This document shows positions 33,087-41,964 of a stretch of DNA of 64,000 nucleotides, one piece after another. The translations under genes and the position numbers were made by a program. Each line of letters begins with the position of its first letter. Positions within the stretch are counted from its first letter, which is position 1. The stretch spans positions 1 through 64,000 of the forward strand of contig NZ_JASSOT010000079.1 in the NCBI RefSeq assembly GCF_030238365.1, written 5' to 3'. A model generated the notes under the pieces. It did no database searches. It was not told where the DNA came from and was given only the letters and a program-made list of their open reading frames with translations. Source of the DNA: Lelliottia wanjuensis (GTDB lineage Bacteria > Pseudomonadota > Gammaproteobacteria > Enterobacterales > Enterobacteriaceae).

Positions 33087-33986
33087 ATGGAATCATCATT
33101 CGAAGAGCTGGTCGATAAGGAGTCGCTCCAGCAGGCTGAGCGGCTTGCTTTCATTGATTTCAGATTAAGATACCTTGGGGAGATCGCTCGAAACGATCTG
33201 ATTGAGGAGTTCAAAATTGGTCAGGCAACAGCATCAAACGATCTAAAGCTATACAAGCAGTTTCGCCCACAAAACACAGACAAAAACAACGCAGCCAGAA
33301 CAACAGTTGTAGCGGAGGGGGCATTTTACCCCCTGATAAAACTGGATACTTATACAGCTCTTGAGTTTGTGCTGCACGGTTTCTGTCGCAATGAGTTGGT
33401 TACACGAACGTCATATATCCCGGCAGAATCCATAGACACGCTCATGGTCATGGATTCACTTCAGGAGAGCGACATAGCAGCCATTACTCGCGCAATTTAT
33501 AGCAACTCAGGGATACACTGTTGTTATCTTTCGTCATCAAGCGATGATCATGATGAACGACAGCTATACCCCACAGCTGTTTTTGTGGATCGCAAACACT
33601 GGTATTTCAGAGCCTACGATCGGAACAAAGATCCTGAAAAAAGTGGATTCAAAAACTTTAAAATGACAAGGGTAAAATCGGCACAATGGTTGCGAAATGA
33701 TAAACCAATGCTTCACGAAAGCATGCCAAAAGACGAAGCATGGCATACTTTACTACCATTGCAGATTTCTATTCATGATAAGTGTAAGAGAGAGACATCA
33801 CTGACGCGGGAGTTTGGATTGGTTGATGGTAAGAAAACAATTATCTGTAAAGCTGCATTCGCCTATTTTGTCAGACAAAACTGGAAGATTGATGTAGGGG
33901 TTGATGAGAAGGGTTACTACAATTTTAAACTGGATAACAGCGAAAGCCTCAGACAGATTCAATGCGCAGAAAATCTGTTCCGCTGA
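33087..33986 (+). CDS. WYL-domain regulator of BrxR/CapW type
   Basis: 299 residues, AAAAGGA upstream. N-terminal winged helix (FIDFRLRYLGEIARNDLIEE, then FKIGQATASNDLKLYKQF), central WYL-like domain (about 120-215) and a C-terminal WCX-like extension. This is the layout of BrxR/CapW proteins, which repress antiphage defence operons and respond to DNA damage or nucleic-acid ligands. No CBASS or BREX genes stand beside it, so its targets may be island operons, for example those with TTGATC/GATCAA palindromes at 2.85 and 24.12 kb. Target is inference. Confidence 0.82.
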   Translation: MESSFEELVDKESLQQAERLAFIDFRLRYLGEIARNDLIEEFKIGQATASNDLKLYKQFRPQNTDKNNAARTTVVAEGAFYPLIKLDTYTALEFVLHGFCRNELVTRTSYIPAESIDTLMVMDSLQESDIAAITRAIYSNSGIHCCYLSSSSDDHDERQLYPTAVFVDRKHWYFRAYDRNKDPEKSGFKNFKMTRVKSAQWLRNDKPMLHESMPKDEAWHTLLPLQISIHDKCKRETSLTREFGLVDGKKTIICKAAFAYFVRQNWKIDVGVDEKGYYNFKLDNSESLRQIQCAENLFR

Positions 33987-34179
33987 AATAGTGTTATCAT
34001 CATCTGGTTGTGCTTGGTACGATTCCGGTGAGCGAGAACGTACCAGTTCACAGCCAAAATGCAGAGCGTCATTTTTTAGTTGAAAAGTGATCAAACCGCA
34101 TCAGGGGGCCCAAATGGGGGCCTCTATGTTTTTAGAATTAGATAAAACGCAGAGATATCAACGTTATTTTGCATTCAGT

Positions 34180-34201
34180 TTGGTTCTGAGTCCGGGCACC
34201 A
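34180..34201 (+). repeat. tRNA-Phe 3'-end remnant, candidate island attachment site
   Basis: TTGGTTC followed after one base by GAGTCCGGGCACCA, which equals the last 14 bases of enterobacterial tRNA-Phe including CCA, with the six bases in between reduced to one. There is no tRNA-Phe 5' part upstream. In tRNA-targeted islands, the copy without the tRNA body is the far attachment site, and the island lies on its 5' side, here to the left. The intact tRNA-Phe gene and integrase would be outside the window. Confidence 0.65.
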
Positions 34202-34211
34202 CTATTTAAAG

Positions 34212-34240
34212 AACCCGCCCACAAGGCGGGTTTTTGCTTT
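34212..34240 (+). terminator. Terminator directly after the tRNA remnant
   Basis: AACCCGCC (34212-34219) pairs with GGCGGGTT (34225-34232), followed by TTTGCTTTT. It has the form of a tRNA-gene terminator and its position right behind the CCA supports the tRNA origin of the remnant. Confidence 0.75.
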
Positions 34241-34411
34241 TGGGGTTTTGAGGTTCTTCAGACCTGTCCACGCCCTTATCCTTAGCCCCACTCTCCTCGA
34301 TTAAACCAGAGCCGTTTTATGTAAGGCTGAAAACGAAGTGCTATTAAAATAGACACCACCCAAACACACTCCTATTAAATGTATTGAGCAAATGAATATA
34401 TTTATTCCATT

Positions 34412-34439
34412 TTGCCAACGCCAGATGCAGGTATATAAT
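34412..34439 (+). promoter_or_regulatory. Sigma-70-like promoter of the lipoprotein gene
   Basis: TTGCCA (34412-34417), 16 bases, then a perfect TATAAT (34434-34439), about 58 bases upstream of the ATG at 34497. Confidence 0.55.
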
Positions 34440-34496
34440 TAACACAACATATAAAATATCAGCGGAATAATTTAACTATCATTCAGGGAGCGAATT

Positions 34497-35270
34497 ATGA
34501 ATTTCAGGTCAATAGCATTGCTATATATGTCAGCACTTTTACTCACGGGATGCGCAGTCCACTCCCCTATTGATGCGAAAAAAACAGGTGTGTCAGGTAC
34601 GGAGAGTAACGTCAGTAAAAACCCTTCTGTCCAATTAACGGATAAAGATATTTTTGGCAACGAAACCACACTGGCAGTGACTGAAGAGGATATTCAGGCA
34701 GCACTCGAAGAAGACGAATTCCATGTGCCACTAAATTCAAAAATCATTTTGGTACAATCCGGTAGTCGCGCACCCGAGACGCTTATGCAGCAGGAGATGA
34801 GTCAGTATTATTCCGTGGCAACGTTCTCAGGTATACCTGACCGACAGAAAGTGATTTCCTGCAACAAAGAAAAGGATGAAAACAATGAAGCTGTCATCGC
34901 AGAGAATATGAACTGGATGCAGGCGCTGCGCTATGTAGCGGCAAAAGGCCATCAGAAAGCCATCATCGTATATCAGGATTTACTGCAGTCGGGTAAATAT
35001 GATCCCGCCACCAAAACCACTGTCTGGTCAGACTATAAAAATGAAAAGGTAACGAACACTACCTCACTGCGTTACCTGGTGCGATTCACCCTTGTGGACG
35101 TGGCAACGGGCGAATGGGCCAGTTGGTCACCGGCGAATTATGAATACAAAGTCACGGTCCCTCTGTCAGACAAAAAAATCAATGCTGATACTATCGACCA
35201 ACAAATTGCCCGGCTTAAGCAAAACACCTATGCTTCTATGGTAAAAGATCTGGCAAATCGCTATCAGTAA
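34497..35270 (+). CDS. Lipoprotein of unknown function
   Basis: 257 residues with a lipoprotein signal: hydrophobic segment then LLTGC with C19 as the lipidated cysteine. The next residues AVHSP favour outer-membrane sorting. The mature part is acidic and contains two mixed alpha/beta regions. First gene beyond the island attachment site, and convergent to the T6SS effector-immunity genes. It could be T6SS-associated or unrelated; no family recognised. Confidence 0.8.
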   Translation: MNFRSIALLYMSALLLTGCAVHSPIDAKKTGVSGTESNVSKNPSVQLTDKDIFGNETTLAVTEEDIQAALEEDEFHVPLNSKIILVQSGSRAPETLMQQEMSQYYSVATFSGIPDRQKVISCNKEKDENNEAVIAENMNWMQALRYVAAKGHQKAIIVYQDLLQSGKYDPATKTTVWSDYKNEKVTNTTSLRYLVRFTLVDVATGEWASWSPANYEYKVTVPLSDKKINADTIDQQIARLKQNTYASMVKDLANRYQ

Positions 35271-35283
35271 ATCTGCTTTTAGC

Positions 35284-35312
35284 TGACGGGCTTAGGATTT
35301 ATCGGCCCGTCA
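35284..35312. terminator. Bidirectional hairpin between convergent genes
   Basis: TGACGGGC (35284-35291) pairs with GCCCGTCA (35305-35312). It lies between the lipoprotein stop (+) and the immunity-gene stop (-), where a shared terminator is expected. T-runs on either side are weak. Confidence 0.55.
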
Positions 35313-35344
35313 ATTAATAGATACTGTCTTAACCCAAAACTCTC

Positions 35345-35683
35345 TCACTTCGCAGGAAATGCCGAAAACTCAGGCTCTGTAGGATCATTAATATCCGATG
35401 TCATTTCATGTGTTTTTTGGTCTATATTGACAGTGAATAATCTTGGCTGCGTGCCCGGATCCCCGGGGCAACTACCTTCATGCTTTTCAACCACAATAAC
35501 AGAATCTATTCCTGGTTCACTGTCAGGCATATATAAATAATCGGTACATTCTGGGGAGTAAAGTAACTTATTTTTCTCAGCTATATTTTTTACCTTCTGT
35601 GCAACAGGTGGTAATTGTGCCGAAAAAACATTTGTGCTCAATATGGCACAACCGAGTAATGTAATAGCGATCAATTTTTTCAT
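35345..35683 (-). CDS. Periplasmic protein, probable immunity to the GH73 effector
   Basis: 112 residues from MKKLIAITLLGCAILSTNVF; signal peptide ends about residue 22 (FSA before QLPP). The mature part is acidic with two cysteines (PECTDYLY and GSCPGDPG) likely forming a disulfide. It starts two bases after the stop of the glucosaminidase-like effector, the classical effector-immunity arrangement for peptidoglycan-targeting T6SS cargo, where immunity proteins act in the periplasm. Function is by context. Confidence 0.7.
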   Translation of the reverse strand: MKKLIAITLLGCAILSTNVFSAQLPPVAQKVKNIAEKNKLLYSPECTDYLYMPDSEPGIDSVIVVEKHEGSCPGDPGTQPRLFTVNIDQKTHEMTSDINDPTEPEFSAFPAK

Positions 35684-35685
35684 GG

Positions 35686-36537
35686 TTACCCTACTAAACT
35701 GAAGTAATACATTGGATTTATGTAACACATAGAAACAAAGGCAACTGGATTATCGTAATCTTTTATTCCAGTCGTGCGCATAATACTTACTATCCTTTTC
35801 TCATAGTTAGGGTTTGTTGCATATCCAGCTTTGGCTATTTCATGAATAAATTTTTCAGGATCATTGGGGAAGCTAAATGCTGCCGCATATCTTTTATTGA
35901 CCGTAAGAAACCGTCCATAATCATCTGCAGATTGCTCCAGTGTATCATACGAGCGAAAACTATCTTTAATTTTAGACGATACTCCTCCCGACATTTCGTG
36001 AGTTGTAACATCTATCGAGTTACCTTTAGGTGACTTTCCCTTTACACCAAAATACATATTTCCAGGAGCACGATGTCCCCAGTCTGACTCGAAAGCCCCC
36101 TGTGAAATTGTTACAGCAATCGGTACTCCCCAATTACGTTTAACCATAACAGCGGCAGGTAACGATCTGTTAATCCATTCCGTTTGCTTCGTCGATAGCG
36201 GTAATGATGCCCGCTGAGCTAACTGATTAATAGTATTACTATCCGGTATAATCGCATCATGCTTATGAAGTTGTGAAGCCTCAAGGTGCGTCCCCCGTAG
36301 TGCGTCAAAGGTCGGGCCATGCCGATTAACTATGGCATCCGGGAGTAAAAAATGAACATGCTTTCTTTGGAACATAACTAACCGGGCACAGGTTTTTGGC
36401 CCCCATATTCCATCTTCCTTTAGCGTTTCAATATTATCTTCGCGGGTAGCTCTGTTCAGTAAAATCTGAATTTTTCTAACATCGCTTGGAAAATTTGGCT
36501 GATTCATCCCGACCGCATGGTGAATTCTCCATCTCAT
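35686..36537 (-). CDS. T6SS peptidoglycan effector candidate, GH73-type glucosaminidase
   Basis: 283 residues from the ATG with strong AAAGGAGGGTGT upstream. Residues about 16-75 resemble a peptidoglycan-binding helical domain (VRKIQILLNRA, WGPKTCARLVMFQ). Residues 118-270 form a FlgJ/GH73-like glucosaminidase domain: ISQGAFESDWG with the likely catalytic acid E150, then NMYFGVKG and GYATNPNYEKRI. It would cut between GlcNAc and MurNAc. No signal peptide, as expected for Hcp- or VgrG-delivered cargo. Directly downstream of an hcp gene and upstream of a periplasmic immunity candidate. Confidence 0.82.
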   Translation of the reverse strand: MRWRIHHAVGMNQPNFPSDVRKIQILLNRATREDNIETLKEDGIWGPKTCARLVMFQRKHVHFLLPDAIVNRHGPTFDALRGTHLEASQLHKHDAIIPDSNTINQLAQRASLPLSTKQTEWINRSLPAAVMVKRNWGVPIAVTISQGAFESDWGHRAPGNMYFGVKGKSPKGNSIDVTTHEMSGGVSSKIKDSFRSYDTLEQSADDYGRFLTVNKRYAAAFSFPNDPEKFIHEIAKAGYATNPNYEKRIVSIMRTTGIKDYDNPVAFVSMCYINPMYYFSLVG

Positions 36538-36572
36538 ACACCCTCCTTTCTATTTTCAATAATGCATCCACA

Positions 36573-37052
36573 CTAGAAAATTCGCTCTTCCCACAAACTG
36601 TATACACTGGTTCCTGCGATGCAGTGTTCCTGGGTAATGCTTTCATACGTGAACGATATTGATTCCTCTGGCTGTCCCTGACTGTTGGTGATGGTGTGCG
36701 GTACCTCACTATGTATACTCGAAATGCGGGCCTTAATCAGTTTCACTTTGTAAAATAATTCATTAATACCAAAGCGATTGGTACGGTAGTATTCAAAATC
36801 ACAGGTCAGACACTCATTTTCAGTTATCGATTTAGTCAACAAAGGTGACGATTTATCGACGGGCTTCTGAATGGTTAGTGCCAGATGGTTAACATTCTGC
36901 GCTCTAATCAGGCCGTGATTCAGCGCCAGAACCATAATCTGATCCGTATGCGCAATCTGTGCTTTATTACCAATAGAGTCCTGCGATGAACAGCCTGCTG
37001 AAATCAGTCCCTGCAGGTCACCGTTCAGTGTGAGATAAACAAGATTTGCCAT
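36573..37052 (-). CDS. hcp: Hcp family protein (TssD) linked to the GH73 effector
   Basis: 159 residues; AGAGGAG upstream. N-terminus MANLVYLTLNGDLQGLISAG and the internal NHGLIRAQNVNHLALTIQKP and QEHCIAGTSVYSLWE are typical of the enterobacterial Hcp variant. Hcp hexamers form the tube and can carry effectors in the lumen. Distinct from the 172-aa Hcp at 56.6 kb, so the locus encodes two tube proteins of different type. Its pairing with the effector suggests dedicated delivery. Confidence 0.88.
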   Translation of the reverse strand: MANLVYLTLNGDLQGLISAGCSSQDSIGNKAQIAHTDQIMVLALNHGLIRAQNVNHLALTIQKPVDKSSPLLTKSITENECLTCDFEYYRTNRFGINELFYKVKLIKARISSIHSEVPHTITNSQGQPEESISFTYESITQEHCIAGTSVYSLWEERIF

Positions 37053-37073
37053 AATAAACTCCTCTGGCCAGGG

Positions 37074-38414
37074 TTATTCCCCGGCACCTGTATTAATCGT
37101 CGCCGCTTCCGGCAGGGTATGGGTTTTCAGCAGCAGCCAGCGGCTTAATATTCCATCCAGCCGATCGTTGATTTGCTTTTCCAGCGTGTCGGTATTCTGG
37201 CCCTGCGCCTGCGCGTCCTGATATTGCGTTAACAGGGATTCCAGTGGGGTTTCCTGGCCTAACCCTCGCTCTGCCTGCCAGACCACGTTTTTGATATACG
37301 ACAGCGTCAGCCCCTCTTTTTCACGTCTCATAACCAGATCGGCAAAAGCGCGTAGATCCTGCCGCGTCTGCAACCAGCCCCTGAGCTGCGGGCTGTTTTG
37401 CGCGCGGGTTTTTAACGTCTCATTCCATCTGGCAGTCGCCTGCTGCTGTTGCTGACTTTCCGGCCATCGACTGTCTGCGGTGTGCATTATCTGCATCCCG
37501 ATCTCCAGCGGCTGTAGCGAGGAGGAACCGAGCTGTTGCTCAAGTCTGCGTTGATAACTTCCCAGCTCTGGCGAGGCCAGCCAGACCGTCGCCGCACCCT
37601 GCACGCTGTCGTTGACCTGTGCGAGCACCTGCTGCGTGGGGTACACCTGCCACCACCAGAGTGCAGCAGCAATCGCGACGCTATTGGCCACTCCTGCGAT
37701 AAAGCCTTTGAAAGTATTGCCCTCTTTCACGCGCTTGCCGTCTGTCAGTCCGCGCACCTGCACCTTCATTTCAGGTAGATCGGGCAGCGGGGGAATGACC
37801 TCTGCCGTGGATGGCGCACTCTCAGGGGCATAAACCAGCGTTCTGACGGGGTTTTGTGCCGCTGTATCTGCACTGTGCTTGGGCTGTGGCTCGAACTTTT
37901 TGCGCGTGTTCTGCACAAAATACAGTAGGTTTTCCACGCGCGGTTGCCGTTTGAGTTCCACCTGCTGAAGTTTGTCGCAAATAAGCTGCAATGCACGTTC
38001 GGTGCGGTATAGCAGCGACAGGTCAGACTCCGAAAAGGCGATTTGCTGACGCAGAATCGTGCCGGTGCGGATGTTGAGCCAGTCCAGCATCTCAGTGCGC
38101 GCCGGGCCGCTTTGCGGCCAGAAGGTCTCCCACTCATGGCTTATCATCGCCGCCAGCAGCTCGACGCCTTCGCAGAAACCTGCCAGGCCCTGCGAGCGGG
38201 TCCGGGCCAGGGTGTAGTAAGTTGCGGTATGCAGATCTACCCCGTTGGTTTTAAAGATCGTCAACGCCAGCGACTCCACCAGCTTCCAGTTCAGCTCCGG
38301 CTGCGACGGATGGTTGGCCTTGTTAATCTCCTCCCGAATGGCGCTGAACTCCGGCAGATCCCGCGGATCGCTGCCGGTCATGATGGTCTGTGTCAGTGCG
38401 TGATTGCTACTCAT
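37074..38414 (-). CDS. vasL: VasL-type T6SS protein with ImpA N-terminal domain
   Basis: 446 residues from MSSNHALTQ (38414). N-terminal ImpA_N domain (DPRDLPEFSAIREEINK; FWPQSGPARTEMLDWL), then a transmembrane helix near residue 245 (NSVAIAAALWWW) and a C-terminal periplasmic helical part. Vibrio cholerae VasL (VCA0121) has the same size and layout and lies likewise after vasK. TssA-related, role accessory. Start follows the tssM stop by 10 bases. Confidence 0.85.
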   Translation of the reverse strand: MSSNHALTQTIMTGSDPRDLPEFSAIREEINKANHPSQPELNWKLVESLALTIFKTNGVDLHTATYYTLARTRSQGLAGFCEGVELLAAMISHEWETFWPQSGPARTEMLDWLNIRTGTILRQQIAFSESDLSLLYRTERALQLICDKLQQVELKRQPRVENLLYFVQNTRKKFEPQPKHSADTAAQNPVRTLVYAPESAPSTAEVIPPLPDLPEMKVQVRGLTDGKRVKEGNTFKGFIAGVANSVAIAAALWWWQVYPTQQVLAQVNDSVQGAATVWLASPELGSYQRRLEQQLGSSSLQPLEIGMQIMHTADSRWPESQQQQQATARWNETLKTRAQNSPQLRGWLQTRQDLRAFADLVMRREKEGLTLSYIKNVVWQAERGLGQETPLESLLTQYQDAQAQGQNTDTLEKQINDRLDGILSRWLLLKTHTLPEAATINTGAGE

Positions 38415-38424
38415 CCCTGCCTCC

Positions 38425-41400
38425 TCAGTACAGCGTGTCCGGCAGCCGGAACTGGCTGAAAAGCCCACCGGCAAACGGGTTGTCTTCCGTATCGGTATGC
38501 ACCCGGTAAACCATCGCCCCGCCGTCGACGTTGAAACGTACGCTGAATGTGCCGTCCTGAACGCCGGTTAACTGCCCTGCGCCCAGTAGCCTGAACTGTG
38601 CCCACGGCCCGCTGAAGCTGATACTGCGCGGCGAGTTTCCGCTGGTGCCAATCAGCGTCAGCTTACTTTCATTGCCTTCGCGCATATTGTTTGGCCATAC
38701 CAGGTGCGCGGTGTAGTTGCGTCCCTGGCTGTAGTCGACTAACTGGCCGTCGAGATTCAGCACGCTCCGGCGTTTGTTACCCGAAAGCGATACGGTTTCC
38801 ACCGCAAACTGTGCCCCTAACCCATTCTGTTTGCTGAAGAAAATATCGCGGATTTTCTGCGCGGTATCCAGCTGTTGGCGGATGTCCTCGCGAATGATGA
38901 CCGCATTGTCGCCGTCCTCCAGGCTAAGATCGTTTTCCATAAACAGGCGAAGGTTCTGCTGATAAAACGTATCCAGCACTCCATCCGGTTTAAAGAAGCG
39001 TTCAAACGCATCGAGGGATGCATCTTGCCTGGCGTCAGGGGTAAACGGATAGGCATTCGCCAGTTGCTCGTTAAAGGGTTTCACCACGGTGTCACGCCAG
39101 TCCACTTCCATATAGTGAACGGCTTCCACCATCACCACATGCCAGGCCTGGTCGGCGAGCTTACCCACCCAGCGGTTGAGCGGTGCAGGCAGGGTTTTCG
39201 CCATCTGACGCGTGGCAAAAATTGGATCGCTGCTGTTCTGATCAAGCCTAATCTGTACTGCTTTCAGCGCGGATTTCCCCGGTACCGGTGCATTCTGTAT
39301 CGCCAGCAGATAACGGTGTAACTCGGTTAACTGCTGATACACCGCCTGCATCGTGTTCTCTTTATCTTTCTGCACGGCCAGCGCGCTGTTCTCCGGTGCA
39401 AATTCATGCCCGAGCCGGGTCAGCAGGCGATAGTCCGGTTCAGCCAGGGCCTCTTCGCGCGCCGAGTCTGAAAGTTTTTCCGACAGAACGATGGGCTGAG
39501 TGTTGTCACGCAGAGCGGTTAACGCCCGCTGGAGCGGCTGGTCGCCGCTAATCACCTGCTCCAGCGCGCCGGTCAACTGCGCGATGGACTCATAATCGCG
39601 GACGTTGAGATTGTCCATCCCCACTCGCCACGTGGCGGTGTAGTCGCTGAGATATTGCTCGGTGAGCTGACGCTGGATCTCCGTGCGATCGGCATCGCTG
39701 TACTTCACGCTGCGGGTCAGATTCAGCACCCAGCTGTCCATTGCGGTGAGTTCCACCAGCTCATCCCGCTGTTTTACAAAATAATTTTGCAGACCGTAGC
39801 GGGTGAGGAACTGAGGGACCACCAGTTTGTCATCCTCCGCAGAGGTAAATACCCGTTCAAAGCTCGGCCCGACCTGATCGCGTAAGTTCAGGTCGGCAGG
39901 CAGCACTCCCAGGGCCCGCGTTTTCAGGCTCTGATAAACACGCTGGTAGACCGGTAATTTGCTGAGTTCTTTCTGAGCGGCAGCCACCGGGCTGTCGTAA
40001 GGCATCCAGCGGCTGATGGCATCGCCGTCTCCCTCCTCGCGCTCGGCGTGCCAGTCGGTATGCGCCAGCGCGTAATCGAGATGGGACATCAGTTGGGCCT
40101 GGATATCACGCTGGCCGTGGAATTTTTCACTCCAGCGCTTCGCCATGTATTGCTTCACGACTTCATTGTTGCGTCCGCTTTTATCTTCGAGCATGCGAAT
40201 CACGCGCAAAATAGCGAGTTTTTCCTCGCTCTCTGGCGGTGCCGCGTTCATATCCTTGACCAGTCCGTTGAGCAAGGACGGGAGATAACGCTGCTCCAGC
40301 AGTTGCAGGTAGGTTTGTTCTACGTACGGACCAATGCGTCTGCCCTGGTATAACCCCAGATCGGCCAGACGACTGCGATCGCCCCAGTCGCCGTAGGCCA
40401 GAGTGGCTTCGCGGACCGGATTCAGCAGTGGCAACTGCAGATTGCCGTACTCATCCATGTCCTTCGGTGCCTGAACCGCCATAAAGGCGTTCGCCTGCTT
40501 CAACACCTGAATCCCCGACGCATAGTTGTCATTGTAATAATGGTGCCATCCGACGGTCAGCAGCACGACGACCATCCCCGACGCAACCGAGAACACCGTC
40601 AGGCGACGGCGGGCGTTAGTCAGCCAGGAGTAGCTCTCGCCTGCCAGATTAGGTTCTGCGAGCAGCACCTGAGGAAACAGGTTACGCGTAAAATAGGGGG
40701 CCATATCCACCAGCGGCCACGCAGCCAGCGGGCTACTGCCAAGCCCATACTGACGGGCTGCAGACTGCATAAAAATGTCATCCATCTGGCCGCGCTGCAG
40801 AGATGACGTGAGATAGACGCCGCGCAGCATGACGTCCATGTTTTCGCCATCCAGCAGGCCGTTAAGCAGAGCCACCAGCGGCTCCCGGCTGCCCTGCATC
40901 TGACGGGCGAAACTGAACAGAGCACTGCGAGTCTGGTTCTGCGCCAGCATCAGGTCGGGCAGAGCATGGTTCAGTTGCTCGCTCCATGTCTGCCAGAAAC
41001 TGTTCAGCTCGCCGCGCCAGTCATCATTCTCGTGGGCGCGACGGGTGAAGGTGACGCCAAGGATGGCGTCACGCCCCTGCTTATCCAGCGACTGAAATAA
41101 TGCGGAAAATCCGTGCAACAAATCGAGCCGGGTCAGCACCACGTAGACGGGTAACTGGCAGTGAAGATGCTGGCGCACGTCCTGTAAACGGCTGCGCAGC
41201 ATCTGTAGCAGGTACTCGCGGCGGCGTTTATCAGCCGTCAAAAGATCGGGGAAATCCAGAGTCAGGATGAGACCGTTCAGCGGCTGGCGGGCGCGTTTCT
41301 GCACCAGCCACTCCAGCAGATGCTCCCACAGGCGACGGTGCAGAATGTCACCTTCAGGCTGTTCGCAAAGTGAGCCGCTGATATCAAAAATCACCGCCTG

Positions 41401-41946
41401 TTTTCCGACGTGCGGGGTGAGATACAGCCGGTGTTCGGCTCCGCGCACCGTTTCAGGGGTATAAATAATATCCGACGGAAACCCTTCACGCAGCAGCGCG
41501 GTTTTCCCACTGCCTTCCGGGCCGATCACCATATACCAGGGCAGTTGCCACAGGTAACGACGGCTGTCGAGATGCCGTTGCAGGCGCAGCAGCCAGCGGT
41601 CAAGGTAACGCTGCTGCGCATTGAGTTCGATGCTGAGAGGATCCTGCGTCTCCGCACGTTGCAGCTTCTGCTGCCGCTCAAGCTGTTGCAGACGCTTCAT
41701 CACTCTGACGGTGAGCCATGCCAGGGCAATAATTCCCCACACGGCCGTAGCCAGCCAGCGACGGGTCAGCGGCTGTAGCCAGTGCTCTTCGTAAAGCGTC
41801 CACGTCGGGCCTTTCCACCAGATCCATACCAGCAGAAAAATCCACGCCAGTACCAGCAACCAGAAAGCGGAAACCTTAAAACGGGGCATAGCCGGCCTGA
41901 GGACAGATTTGAGTCCGCTGAAGAGTCGGGGTGTCGGTAATCTCAC
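38425..41946 (-). CDS. tssM: T6SS membrane complex protein TssM (IcmF/VasK)
   Basis: 1173 residues, normal for TssM. Two N-terminal membrane helices (about 27-44 and 65-81), a cytoplasmic domain with a complete Walker A G142-P-E-G-S-G-K-T149, a third membrane helix near 450-470 and a large periplasmic part ending in the C-terminal jelly-roll-like module. TssM with TssL and TssJ forms the envelope-spanning channel. An intact Walker A is not present in all TssM proteins. Confidence 0.96.
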   Translation of the reverse strand: MRLPTPRLFSGLKSVLRPAMPRFKVSAFWLLVLAWIFLLVWIWWKGPTWTLYEEHWLQPLTRRWLATAVWGIIALAWLTVRVMKRLQQLERQQKLQRAETQDPLSIELNAQQRYLDRWLLRLQRHLDSRRYLWQLPWYMVIGPEGSGKTALLREGFPSDIIYTPETVRGAEHRLYLTPHVGKQAVIFDISGSLCEQPEGDILHRRLWEHLLEWLVQKRARQPLNGLILTLDFPDLLTADKRRREYLLQMLRSRLQDVRQHLHCQLPVYVVLTRLDLLHGFSALFQSLDKQGRDAILGVTFTRRAHENDDWRGELNSFWQTWSEQLNHALPDLMLAQNQTRSALFSFARQMQGSREPLVALLNGLLDGENMDVMLRGVYLTSSLQRGQMDDIFMQSAARQYGLGSSPLAAWPLVDMAPYFTRNLFPQVLLAEPNLAGESYSWLTNARRRLTVFSVASGMVVVLLTVGWHHYYNDNYASGIQVLKQANAFMAVQAPKDMDEYGNLQLPLLNPVREATLAYGDWGDRSRLADLGLYQGRRIGPYVEQTYLQLLEQRYLPSLLNGLVKDMNAAPPESEEKLAILRVIRMLEDKSGRNNEVVKQYMAKRWSEKFHGQRDIQAQLMSHLDYALAHTDWHAEREEGDGDAISRWMPYDSPVAAAQKELSKLPVYQRVYQSLKTRALGVLPADLNLRDQVGPSFERVFTSAEDDKLVVPQFLTRYGLQNYFVKQRDELVELTAMDSWVLNLTRSVKYSDADRTEIQRQLTEQYLSDYTATWRVGMDNLNVRDYESIAQLTGALEQVISGDQPLQRALTALRDNTQPIVLSEKLSDSAREEALAEPDYRLLTRLGHEFAPENSALAVQKDKENTMQAVYQQLTELHRYLLAIQNAPVPGKSALKAVQIRLDQNSSDPIFATRQMAKTLPAPLNRWVGKLADQAWHVVMVEAVHYMEVDWRDTVVKPFNEQLANAYPFTPDARQDASLDAFERFFKPDGVLDTFYQQNLRLFMENDLSLEDGDNAVIIREDIRQQLDTAQKIRDIFFSKQNGLGAQFAVETVSLSGNKRRSVLNLDGQLVDYSQGRNYTAHLVWPNNMREGNESKLTLIGTSGNSPRSISFSGPWAQFRLLGAGQLTGVQDGTFSVRFNVDGGAMVYRVHTDTEDNPFAGGLFSQFRLPDTLY

Positions 41947-41964
41947 AAAAGCTCCTGTTCTATC

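Larger units (their letters stand above)
33987..34496. other. Island boundary region
   Basis: 510 bases without a gene. From left to right: a 7-bp inverted repeat TGGTACG/CGTACCA (34015-34045), the tRNA-Phe 3' remnant (34180-34201), a terminator (34212-34240) and a sigma-70-like promoter (34412-34439) for the lipoprotein gene. Confidence 0.6.

Noticed and set aside
38043..41778. Several 80-150 aa plus-strand frames
   Set aside because: Shadows of tssM and vasL.
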